NCBI RefSeq assembly: GCF_900103475.1
Contig: NZ_FNHG01000012.1
Location: 1-64,000, forward strand
Length of the DNA stretch: 64,000 nt
Reading direction: 5' to 3'
Source: Maricaulis salignorans
Lineage (GTDB): Bacteria > Pseudomonadota > Alphaproteobacteria > Caulobacterales > Maricaulaceae
A program made the position numbers and the translations under genes. Positions 1-7,209 of the stretch are shown piece after piece. The notes beneath the pieces are model-generated. The model did not search any database. It was given only the letters and a program-made list of their open reading frames with translations, and was not told the DNA's origin. Numbering within the stretch: position 1 is the first letter of the stretch; each line of letters opens with the position of its first letter.

Positions 1-93
1 ACACGCTTCGAAAAACACGCCGACAATTTCATGGCCGCCCTCGCGCTCGCCTCAGCCCGAATTTGGATGCGCGCAATTGAGTCCACGCCCTAG
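1..93 (+). CDS. IS5-family transposase, C-terminal end (cut by window edge)
   Basis: The first 30 codons read in frame 1 to a TAG at 91-93. The peptide begins TRFEKHADNFMAALALA and ends RIWMRAIESTP. This resembles the extreme C-terminus of IS5-family DDE transposases, where a (R/Y)(F/Y)(D/E)K..A.NF.A...LA..RIW pattern follows the catalytic Glu. The catalytic residues lie outside the window, so integrity of the element cannot be judged. No terminal inverted repeat could be assigned between 94 and 140 because the other end is not visible. The family call rests on motif memory only. Confidence 0.7.
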   Translation, partial: TRFEKHADNFMAALALASARIWMRAIESTP

Positions 94-167
94 CGGGGCC
101 TGGCCTGCCGGCATCACCAGTCAGGCGGGGTGAGTTTCGATACTTAGGCATTTCTGTAAGTTTTGAC

Positions 168-196
168 TTGACGCGGCGCGTTGCGCTCAATTACAT
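168..196 (+). promoter_or_regulatory. Sigma70-like promoter for the ArsR gene, possibly leaderless
   Basis: TTGACG (168-173), a 17-bp spacer and TTACAT (191-196) form a good -35/-10 pair. Transcription would start about 7 nt later, at or next to the ATG at 203, and no Shine-Dalgarno is visible in that gap. A leaderless mRNA is therefore plausible. An 8-bp inverted repeat, TTAGGCAT (144-151) and ATGCCTAA (203-210), brackets the promoter, and its right arm covers the start codon. It could be an operator for the repressor encoded here. This is read from sequence only. Confidence 0.5.
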
Positions 197-202
197 AGCC
201 GT

Positions 203-547
203 ATGCCTAACTATTCAGACGATCTCGACCACACCTTCCGCGCCCTGGCCGACCCGACCCGCCGGGCGGTGATTGCGCGCCTGATCCAGGGCCCGGCCTC
301 GGTCTCCGAGCTTGCCGAGCCCTTCGACATGGCGATGCCGTCTCTGATGCAGCATTTGCGTGTGCTCGAGAGCGGCGGGCTGATCCGCTCATCCAAGCAG
401 GGCCGGGTGCGCACCTGCCATATCGAGCCGGTGCAGCTGCAGCGCGCCCAGGACTGGATCGCCGGCCAGCGCGCGCTCTGGGAGGGCCGTCTGGACCGGC
501 TCGATGATTATCTCAAGACGACGCGCAGCGATGAGGACGCGCCCTGA
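203..547 (+). CDS. ArsR-family winged-helix transcriptional regulator
   Basis: 114 aa, the usual size for the family. The N-terminal half carries the ArsR wHTH pattern: LADPTRRAVIARL, then SVSELAEPFDMAMPSLMQHLRVLE (residues about 31-54, recognition helix at MPSLMQHLRVLE), then the wing GLIRSSKQGRVRTC. The cysteine pairs of metal sensors (CVC in alpha3) are absent, so a metal ligand is unlikely. It is followed 106 bp later by an SRPBCC protein. This pairing is common, and there the ArsR protein typically regulates its own small operon. The ligand is unknown. Start at 203 is the only ATG that preserves the domain. Confidence 0.88.
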   Translation: MPNYSDDLDHTFRALADPTRRAVIARLIQGPASVSELAEPFDMAMPSLMQHLRVLESGGLIRSSKQGRVRTCHIEPVQLQRAQDWIAGQRALWEGRLDRLDDYLKTTRSDEDAP

Positions 548-653
548 GGGCGGCCGGAGCGCAAACCACATTCGAACCGGCGATTGATCCATCGCCACGG
601 CAATTCATCAACACACCAGCCTGGCGTTTCGCCCGGCTGTAGGGAGAACCCCC

Positions 654-1133
654 ATGACTGACAGAACCGCACTGCACGAGACTTTCACCCTGACCCGCAC
701 GCTCGCCGCGCCGGTTGCGGCCGTCTATCGCGCCTGGGCCGACCCGAAAGCCCGCGCTGTGTGGAACGCACCGGTGCCGGGTGTCGAGATCGTCTATGAC
801 GCCGATGATTTCCGCGTCTGCGGGATTGATCGCGTGCGCTATATCGAGCCGGATGGCGCGGTGTTCAACGCTCACCTGACCTATCATGACATCGTCGCTG
901 ATCAGCGCATTCTCTACTCCGAAACCCTGTCCTGCGAGGGCGCACCGCTTTCGGCGGCGCTGGTGACGGCTGAGTTCTTCGACGACACGGCCGGCTGCAA
1001 ACTGGTCGTGACGGTCCAGATGGCCGCGCTCAACGGATCCGGCATGGAAGTCGGCTATCACGAGGGCTGGAACGCCGTACTCGATTGCCTGCCGCTCTGG
1101 CTGGCGAGAGAAAGCGCCGGAGGCGTGGCGTGA
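654..1133 (+). CDS. SRPBCC-fold (AHSA1-like) protein
   Basis: 159 aa. The sequence shows the AHSA1/START-like pattern: FTLTRTLAAPVAAVYRAWADP near residues 10-30, a central beta-sheet, and a C-terminal amphipathic helix (VGYHEGWNAVLDCLPLWLA). The family folds as a helix-grip with an internal hydrophobic cavity and binds small hydrophobic ligands; some members are co-chaperone-like. The preceding AGGGAGAAC gives a clear ribosome site. It lies just downstream of the ArsR regulator on the same strand and is probably co-transcribed and co-regulated. A specific ligand or reaction cannot be deduced. Confidence 0.85.
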   Translation: MTDRTALHETFTLTRTLAAPVAAVYRAWADPKARAVWNAPVPGVEIVYDADDFRVCGIDRVRYIEPDGAVFNAHLTYHDIVADQRILYSETLSCEGAPLSAALVTAEFFDDTAGCKLVVTVQMAALNGSGMEVGYHEGWNAVLDCLPLWLARESAGGVA

Positions 1134-1167
1134 GCGAGCACGCACGCGCTGGCGGCCAGGGCGGGGC

Positions 1168-2193
1168 TCAGTCGGCCCCGGTCTCGCTCTCGCTCTCATC
1201 GGCGGCCGGACTCAGCGCCGTCAGATAGCGCTGGGCGCCGCTATGGGCGTCGATCATCTCGCGGAACCGCATTTTGACGACCGCATTGATAACCGCGTCC
1301 CAGGCTGCGCTCTCGGCCTTCTCATCATCCTGGATGCGGCCATCTTCCTCATGCAGGAAGTGCAGGCGGCCGAACTGGCGATAGGGCCATTCGGGCAGGG
1401 CCTTGATCGCGTCCTCGACCAGCATCAGCTTCTTGGCCTCGTCGAGCCGTTTCTCACCGTCCAGCCATTGCCGGATCACCGGACCGCCGGGCAGGTAGGG
1501 CACCGGATCGAGCGCGTTCTGGAACCGGTCGGTGCGCGCCAGCAGGCCGTCCCTGTCATAGCAATCGATGAAATCCTGGTCGGCGGTCATCGGCGCGGCG
1601 AAACTGCACACTTCGATGCGGCGGTCGGGATATTGCTCGCGGATCAGCGTCGCGCCGAGACAGGCCATCGCCCCGCCCTTGGAATGGCCGGTAATGCGGA
1701 TGGCGCTGGCCGAGCCGGCATTGAGGGTTTCCAGGGTCTCGAGCAGGTCCTGGGCGAGGCTTGAGACGGCAATCCCGAAGGCACTGGCCACCTGGCCGTA
1801 GTCACGTTCACCGACCGTCCACGGCATCGGCACGGTCTGGGCGTCGTGCAGCCAGTCGGCAGCCCAGCGCCAGAAGATCATGTCTTCCGGCGGCAAGGTA
1901 CCGCGAAACGTCACCAGCAGGCCGTCATCATCGGTGCGGCAGACGAAGCCGGCATGCACATCATGAATACCACTGACGAAGACCAGCGGACGGGTGCCCT
2001 TGAGCATGCCGGCCTCTTCGAGCAGAGGCAGGCTCGAGCCGAGCCGACGGTCCGAGATCATGTAGGCCGCATTGCAGGCATTGATCAGGCGTCGCGGCCA
2101 GGGATTGCCGCCCAGCGCGTCCAGAACCGGATCGATCAGTTCGCTCGCCGCACTCTTGATGTCATCGAGGATCGGACTGTCGGACGGCGGCAT
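1168..2193 (-). CDS. Class-3 lipase-like alpha/beta hydrolase
   Basis: 341 aa. The lipase_3 signatures are in order: the oxyanion-side FRGT near residue 97, the nucleophile elbow GHSKGG with Ser171, a candidate acid Asp229 (NALDPVPYLP) and a candidate base His278 (GRLHFLHE). No signal peptide is evident, so it may be cytoplasmic; family members hydrolyse acylglycerols or similar esters. It ends convergently 34 bp from the SRPBCC gene and lies 42 bp downstream of the oxygenase gene on the same strand, which suggests a two-gene transcript. The substrate is not known. Confidence 0.85.
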   Translation of the reverse strand: MPPSDSPILDDIKSAASELIDPVLDALGGNPWPRRLINACNAAYMISDRRLGSSLPLLEEAGMLKGTRPLVFVSGIHDVHAGFVCRTDDDGLLVTFRGTLPPEDMIFWRWAADWLHDAQTVPMPWTVGERDYGQVASAFGIAVSSLAQDLLETLETLNAGSASAIRITGHSKGGAMACLGATLIREQYPDRRIEVCSFAAPMTADQDFIDCYDRDGLLARTDRFQNALDPVPYLPGGPVIRQWLDGEKRLDEAKKLMLVEDAIKALPEWPYRQFGRLHFLHEEDGRIQDDEKAESAAWDAVINAVVKMRFREMIDAHSGAQRYLTALSPAADESESETGAD

Positions 2194-2235
2194 GGGCAGG
2201 ACGGACTCGTGCTGTCAGTGGGGCAGGGCGCGGGG

Positions 2236-3189
2236 CTAGAGCAGGCCGATCTCGCGCAGGCGCTGATTGAGGAAATCATTGGCGCGCATCGCTTCCGGGT
2301 ATTTGTCAGGATGCTCGTCCGTGGCGCAGCCGGGCAGGGTCTCGATCATATAGTCGGGCCGGTAGTGCAGGAAGAAGGGCATGGAATAGCGTGAATGCCC
2401 GGTGCGCGCGCCGACCGGATTGATGACGCGGTGCTGGGTCGAGGGCAGGAGATCATTGGTCGAGCGTGCCAGCATATCGCCCATATTCACCACCAGGCAG
2501 CCGGCCGGCGGGTTCATGTCGACCCATTCGCCCGAACGCGTCTTGACCTGCAGGCCAGGCTCTTCGGCCCCGAGCAGCAGGGTGATGGTATTGATATCGC
2601 CATGCGCCTCGGCGCGGATGGAGCCGCCCGGATCGCCGGCGACCGGCGGATAATGCAGGAGCCGCATCACCGAATTGCCGTCCTTGACCGTGTCGTCGAA
2701 GAAGTCTTCCGCGAGGCCAAGGTCAAGCGCGATCGCGCTCAGGACGCGCCGGCCGAGGGCGTCGAAATCCTGGTAGAGGCCGTGCACGCTGTCCTGCCAG
2801 CCTTCGACCTCTGCCGGTACGAGATTGGGCGCCATGTCGGCTTGGTATTTGTGACCCGCAGGCAGATCGCGGCCGACATGCCAGAATTCTTTCAGGTCGA
2901 CATGGCTCGCGTCCTTGGCGATCTCCTTGCCGAAGGGCGTATAGCCGCGCGCGCCGCCGCCGCCGGGGACGAAATATTGCTGCTTTACAGCCTCGGGCAG
3001 GGCGAAAAATTCCGCGGCCTTGGCATAGGCGCGATCAATCCGGGCCGGATCGAGGCCATGGTCGGAGATGGCGGCAAAGCCGAACTCGCGGAAGCTGCGT
3101 CCCAGTTCGGTGGCGAAGCCTTGCGGATCGCTGGCCTGGCGGGCCATGGAGACGGGGGCGAAGCGGGAAAGGATTTCGTTGGCTGGCAT
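2236..3189 (-). CDS. Isopenicillin N synthase-like 2-oxoglutarate/Fe(II) dioxygenase
   Basis: 317 aa, typical of the family. The N-terminal DIOX_N region contains FREFGFAAISDHG. The C-terminal 2OG-FeII core supplies the facial triad His196-x-Asp198 (EAHGDINTITLL) and His253 (STQHRVINP), plus the 2-oxoglutarate-binding R-x-S (RYS, residues 267-269). All metal and co-substrate residues are present, so it should be active. Bacterial members oxidise varied small molecules and the substrate here is unknown. The gene is divergent from the GST at 3363 across a 173-bp intergenic region, and the lipase follows on the same strand. Confidence 0.9.
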   Translation of the reverse strand: MPANEILSRFAPVSMARQASDPQGFATELGRSFREFGFAAISDHGLDPARIDRAYAKAAEFFALPEAVKQQYFVPGGGGARGYTPFGKEIAKDASHVDLKEFWHVGRDLPAGHKYQADMAPNLVPAEVEGWQDSVHGLYQDFDALGRRVLSAIALDLGLAEDFFDDTVKDGNSVMRLLHYPPVAGDPGGSIRAEAHGDINTITLLLGAEEPGLQVKTRSGEWVDMNPPAGCLVVNMGDMLARSTNDLLPSTQHRVINPVGARTGHSRYSMPFFLHYRPDYMIETLPGCATDEHPDKYPEAMRANDFLNQRLREIGLL

Positions 3190-3362
3190 GAGGTGCGGAC
3201 CTGTTCTGGTGTGATGACGGGAATAAGGCCTTGCTGCCCGCCTGCCAAGCGGTGAGCGGGAAATGACGCACCCGTGATCAGGCTTGTGCTTGTATCACCG
3301 GCCGTCCACCCCATTTGCGCTCCACAGGGATTGCCTGCCACTCATCAAGACGGAGACGCTTC

Positions 3363-4088
3363 ATGTCCGCACCGATCGAACTCTATTACTGGCCGACACC
3401 AAATGGCTGGAAAGTCTCCATCGCGCTGGAGGAGATGGGCCTGGCCTATGACCTCAAGCCGGTGAATATCGGTGCCGGGGAGCAATTCGAGCCGGATTTC
3501 CTCAAGATCAGTCCCAATAACCGCATGCCCGCGATCATCGACCCGGACGGTCCTGACGGCCTGCCGATCGCGATTTTCGAGAGCGGCGCCATTTTGCAGT
3601 ATCTCGGCCGCAAGTCCGGCCAGTTCTATCCGGCCGACCCGCGCGCCCGCGCCGCGGTCGAGCAATGGCTGTTCTGGCAGATGGGCGGACTGGGTCCGAT
3701 GGCCGGACAGGCGCATCATTTCCGCACCTATGCCAAGGCGATCGAGCCCGATGAGAGCAAGCTGGATTACGGCAAGACCCGCTATACCAATGAGGTCAAC
3801 CGGCTCTATGGCGTGCTTGAGCGCGCCCTGTCGGACGGGCGCGACTATATCGCCGGCGAGTATTCCATCGCCGATATGGCGATCTGGCCGTGGATCCTGC
3901 CCGAAGGCCAGGGCCAGGACCTCGCTGATTTCCCGTTGCTGTCGGCCTGGATGGATCGCGTCGGTGCGCGGCCCGCGGTCAAGACGGGCCGCGCCCTGGG
4001 CACGGATATGCGCCGTCCGCTCGACGAGGACAGCGCGGATGGCAAGAAGGCGCGTGACCTTCTGTTCGGCCAGAAGGCGCGCGTCTGA
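3363..4088 (+). CDS. Glutathione S-transferase, nu-class (YfcG/YghU)-like
   Basis: 241 aa from the ATG at 3363, chosen because the thioredoxin-fold strand begins directly after it (APIELYYWPTPNGWKVSI). An in-frame earlier start at 3315 would add 16 residues of unlikely Arg-rich sequence. The TPNGWK motif near residues 11-16 and the cis-Pro region NNRMPAI followed by IFESGAILQYL match Ure2p/YfcG-like GSTs, which use Thr/Asn chemistry and have disulfide-bond reductase or peroxidase activity. The C-terminal all-helical domain is complete. The stop codon falls within a 13-bp tandem repeat, so repeat slippage could alter the region just behind the gene. Confidence 0.9.
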   Translation: MSAPIELYYWPTPNGWKVSIALEEMGLAYDLKPVNIGAGEQFEPDFLKISPNNRMPAIIDPDGPDGLPIAIFESGAILQYLGRKSGQFYPADPRARAAVEQWLFWQMGGLGPMAGQAHHFRTYAKAIEPDESKLDYGKTRYTNEVNRLYGVLERALSDGRDYIAGEYSIADMAIWPWILPEGQGQDLADFPLLSAWMDRVGARPAVKTGRALGTDMRRPLDEDSADGKKARDLLFGQKARV

Positions 4089-4177
4089 GGCCAGTGTCTG
4101 AGTTCCGTGCCTGAGGCCTGTGCCTGAGGCCTGTGTTTGAGGCCAGTGTCTGAGGCCAGTGTCTGAGGCTTGTGTGG
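4087..4177. repeat. 13-bp minisatellite, seven units, overlapping the GST stop codon
   Basis: Seven head-to-tail 13-bp units run from 4087 to 4177. The core is GAGGCCAGTGTCT; units 1, 5 and 6 are identical and the others differ at a few positions. The first unit begins with the last two bases of the GST TGA codon. Thirteen is not a multiple of three, and each unit contains TCTGAG-type triplets. The array sits between two genes on the same strand. It has no palindromic unit and no spacers, so it is not a CRISPR array. Confidence 0.9.
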
Positions 4178-4263
4178 CGTGTGAATTCGCCTTGTACGCG
4201 TAAGGGCTTGCGTCGGCAGGTGGGACATTCAATGCTGTGGCGGGGAAGCAAGGGGGCAGGCCC

Positions 4264-5832
4264 ATGGCTGACGTCTCTGACGCGGCGCAATCCGACACGC
4301 CTGAAATCGAATCCCGGCCCCGCAACGGGCTGACCGGGGCGGAGAGCGTGCGGCTGGCGGCAACGGACGCCTGCCGTGCGGACACCTGTTCGCCCTGGGA
4401 GGCATCCCCGCCCGGCCTTGTCGCCTGGTTGCTGTGGCGCGCGCTGTTCAAGGGATTCCGGCCGGCCTGGCTGCTTGCATCGCTGGCGGTTTCAGCCTGG
4501 TTTGGCGCCCATGTGGTGATCGAGAGCGGCGGCATTGCCGCGATGACCCGGACCGAAGCCGGCCTCGAAACCCGCATCCAGACAGCCCTTGCAGCCTCGG
4601 TGCCCGAAGGCGTTGAGGCGCAGGATTACTGGGTCGCCCGCATGTCCGAGGCGCTTGATGGCGATGCGCGGCGGCGCGCGGATATTGACCGGTTCCGGGC
4701 CTGGGCAGTGATTGGCCCCGATTTGATCGGGCGTGACCGGCTGGCGCTGGAACATCTGGCGGGCCCGGCCGGATCTGAAACTCTCAATGCCCGCCTGACG
4801 GCAGCCCCGCCCTGGGTGCGCGCTGATGCCCTGGAAAGCGGTTATCGCGAGCTGATCGGCAGCGAGGCCGCACAACAGCTCGATCCGCCGCAACTTGTCT
4901 TCGCACCGCCCGCCCTGCTGGCGCGGCTGGATGCGGCGCAATTCCACTGGTCGATAGCAGAGCACAGCGCCAATGCTTTCTTCAGCGGCCGGCGCAGCGG
5001 TCAATTCGAGCTGACCATGGTGCCCGGGCTTGTGATTGGCCGGGGCGGCGATACCCGGCTCTATGGCGGTGTGCGACAACTCTTCATGCAGGCCTGTGCC
5101 GCGACGCCGCAAATGGAGGGCTGTGAGGCCGGTCTTGTTCCGGCCCAGGACTTCGATCCGGTTCGCTATGCCCTGGCGGCGCTCGAATCCGGTCTGGTCG
5201 ATCTCAACCTGCCCGCCAGCGCTGTGCATGACGGTGCCGAAGTGCTGCAGGCCGCGCGCGAAGCCGGTCGCCTGCAGCCGCAGCTCGAGGCGCAATTGCG
5301 CGACTGGGTGGAGACGGTTTTGCCGCCGTCGGAGATTTCCGGCGCCCTGCAGGCTTCGGGGCTGCGGCCGGACTTCGCCTTTTCGGCACCGACCCAGGCG
5401 AGCCGCCAACTGGCCGGACATGTGGAACGGCGCTCCGGCGCCGAAGCGGCCGCGCTGTCGCGTCTGCTGGGCGATCTGGCTCGTATACGGCGTTCGTCAT
5501 CGGTCATGACAGCGATCCGCGTCGTGTCATCGATCGGCGAACTTAACCACGCGGATTATCTTGTTCGCATCTCCAACACCGCCGGCGACCGTCTCCTGGC
5601 GCTGCATTTCGCTCTGGGTGACGGGGTGTATCAATTGCTGGATTCCCCGGAAGGCCACCCCCGCGCAAGCGCCCGTTCCGTCAATCTGGCCTATGCTGGC
5701 CTGCTCTCTGCGGCGATTGTCGTGTTTTTGATCCTCTTGCGGTTGGCGACATCGCCCGAAGTGAGGAGGGCGAGTCGCCTGACAGCACTGGACGCGCGGC
5801 TTTCGCGTTTATTCCTTGGTAGGAAAACCTAA
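4264..5832 (+). CDS. Unknown protein with two transmembrane segments
   Basis: 522 aa from the ATG at 4264; an in-frame GTG at 4237 is possible but G-rich sequence (GGGGG, 4251-4255) sits at a suitable distance from 4264. I do not recognise a family. Visible features are a long N-terminal cytoplasmic stretch, a first TM around residues 65-85 (WLLASLAVSAWFGAHVVI), a large and probably periplasmic domain of about 390 residues rich in Ala/Leu/Arg, a second TM (GLLSAAIVVFLILLRLA) and a short basic tail. The two-TM, large-loop layout is like a sensor or co-polymerase topology, but no catalytic or signalling domain is visible. Confidence 0.75.
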   Translation: MADVSDAAQSDTPEIESRPRNGLTGAESVRLAATDACRADTCSPWEASPPGLVAWLLWRALFKGFRPAWLLASLAVSAWFGAHVVIESGGIAAMTRTEAGLETRIQTALAASVPEGVEAQDYWVARMSEALDGDARRRADIDRFRAWAVIGPDLIGRDRLALEHLAGPAGSETLNARLTAAPPWVRADALESGYRELIGSEAAQQLDPPQLVFAPPALLARLDAAQFHWSIAEHSANAFFSGRRSGQFELTMVPGLVIGRGGDTRLYGGVRQLFMQACAATPQMEGCEAGLVPAQDFDPVRYALAALESGLVDLNLPASAVHDGAEVLQAAREAGRLQPQLEAQLRDWVETVLPPSEISGALQASGLRPDFAFSAPTQASRQLAGHVERRSGAEAAALSRLLGDLARIRRSSSVMTAIRVVSSIGELNHADYLVRISNTAGDRLLALHFALGDGVYQLLDSPEGHPRASARSVNLAYAGLLSAAIVVFLILLRLATSPEVRRASRLTALDARLSRLFLGRKT

Positions 5833-5993
5833 CCGATTTAAAGGCTTATGGCGTATTTTTCCTGAATTCCCTTAACCTTAAAGCAATTCTCTTTGCGCAG
5901 GATCGGTCTCGTTCGGAAGGCATTCGGACAGGATGGTGGCGCGGATGACAGATCCATAAGGATCGCATCCGCCGGTGTTACAGGGGAATGATC

Positions 5994-6266
5994 ATGGCGT
6001 TTACCGACGTTGAAACTGCGCAAGTGCATGAAGCCGTTACCAGCGACCCGACAGGTGAAGATCTGTGCAAGCTGGGTATTCTGTACTCAACCGGCCAGGG
6101 CGGCGAAGTCGACTATGTCGAAGCCCATAAATGGTTCAATCTCGCGGCCCTGATGGGGTCCGAGCCGGCGAAATACTATCGCCAGGAAATCTCTGACCAG
6201 ATGTCGACGTTTGAAGTCGCCAGCGCGCAGCGTGCCGCTCGCGAATGGCTCTCGACGCGCCACTAG
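5994..6266 (+). CDS. Small Sel1-repeat (TPR-like) protein
   Basis: 90 aa. One clear Sel1 unit is present: LCKLGILYSTGQGGEVDYVE followed by AHKWFNLAALMGSEPA, the helix-turn-helix pair with conserved AHKWFNLAA. A partial second unit (AAREWL) closes the protein. Sel1 repeats mediate protein-protein contacts. The start was moved to 5994 rather than the ATG at 5988: the AGGGGA ribosome site abuts 5988 directly but lies 6 nt from 5994. It stands alone between the unknown membrane gene and the polysaccharide cluster and ends before a strong hairpin. Confidence 0.8.
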   Translation: MAFTDVETAQVHEAVTSDPTGEDLCKLGILYSTGQGGEVDYVEAHKWFNLAALMGSEPAKYYRQEISDQMSTFEVASAQRAAREWLSTRH

Positions 6267-6288
6267 TCACGCCACCAGACTGTCTGAA

Positions 6289-6314
6289 GGTCAGCGGACT
6301 AGCCTCCGCTGACC
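6289..6314. terminator. Hairpin after the Sel1 gene
   Basis: GGTCAGCGGA (6289-6298) and TCCGCTGACC (6305-6314) are perfect 10-bp arms around a 6-nt loop. An outer partial stem (CTGTC upstream, GACAG downstream) extends it. It lies between the convergent ends of the Sel1 gene and hfsD. No long U tract follows on either strand, so it may be a bidirectional terminator of weak type or an mRNA 3'-end stabiliser. Confidence 0.55.
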
Positions 6315-6395
6315 ACCCTGACAGTTTGTGCAGGCGCCTGCAGACCGCGATGCCCCGGCATGCGGCTCGAGTGCAGGTGAGGGGCCTGGCGTCGA

Positions 6396-7124
6396 TCAGT
6401 TATTATTGATCGCGTTGGCGATGGCGTAGGACATTGCCTGGTCGAGCGGCAGGATCGAGTTCACATATTGCTCAATGAAGACATTGATCTCGGCCACCGT
6501 GGTCCGGGGTACAAACACGATATCATTGCGGCGCAGCTGAAGCGCGTCGGCGCCATCGCGTCCGCGTAAGGCATCACGCAGATTGACGGTGCGCAGCATC
6601 AGGCCGCCGCCGGCGCCACGGCGCAGAATCGCGACCTCGCGCGACGCCGTGTCGCGAAAACCACCCGCCAGCATCACCGCCTCCAGCGCCCCGATCGGGC
6701 TGGGCAGGGCGATCAGGCCGGGAGAATTGACTTCCCCGCCCACGATAATGTTCTGCGGCCCCAGTGTGGCGCGACGCACTTCAACAATCGGCGACACCAG
6801 GACATTGCGCGCATAGGCGTCAGCGATGACGGTGGCGATCTCGTAATCCGTCTTGTTGGCGACCATCACATTTGCGAGCATGGGCAGATTGATGCGGCCA
6901 TCAGGGCCGATCTCGGCCGTGCTCGACAATTCCGGTGCCGAATGCACCGTGACATCGACGCTATCGCCCGGAAAGAAGCGGTATTCCGGGTCGCTATCCT
7001 GCCAGGCAAGGAAATGTTGCCCGCCCCATTGTGCGGCTTCGGCAGCCGGCGCAGGTGCCCGGCTGGCACAGGCACCGAGCCCGAAAGAGGCCGCAAGGCA
7101 CAGGCCCAGACTGATCGCACGCAT
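6396..7124 (-). CDS. hfsD: Polysaccharide export lipoprotein (Wza/GumB-like), HfsD candidate
   Basis: 242 aa. A lipoprotein signal with lipobox LGAC (Cys19) precedes a Poly_export domain (YRFFPGDSVDVTVHSAPELS, about residues 48-67) and a SLBB segment (IVGGEVNSPGLIALPSP, about 131-147). This architecture belongs to outer-membrane export channels that pass exopolysaccharide to the surface. It is divergent from the Wzz-like gene across 85 bp, and the cluster order (D/A-B-C... F-G-H, E) matches the Caulobacter holdfast locus, where HfsD is the secretin-like exporter. The holdfast assignment comes from synteny; the export role comes from the domains. Confidence 0.8.
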   Translation of the reverse strand: MRAISLGLCLAASFGLGACASRAPAPAAEAAQWGGQHFLAWQDSDPEYRFFPGDSVDVTVHSAPELSSTAEIGPDGRINLPMLANVMVANKTDYEIATVIADAYARNVLVSPIVEVRRATLGPQNIIVGGEVNSPGLIALPSPIGALEAVMLAGGFRDTASREVAILRRGAGGGLMLRTVNLRDALRGRDGADALQLRRNDIVFVPRTTVAEINVFIEQYVNSILPLDQAMSYAIANAINNN

Positions 7125-7209
7125 AATTATCCCTCGGATTCGCTGACAAGCTGATTTCAGACCCGTTTGGATAAGAAAAAATTAAGCGCGACGAGGCCTT
7201 TATGGAAGG

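Noticed and set aside
4087-4177. CRISPR-like array
   Set aside because: The units are contiguous 13-mers without spacers.
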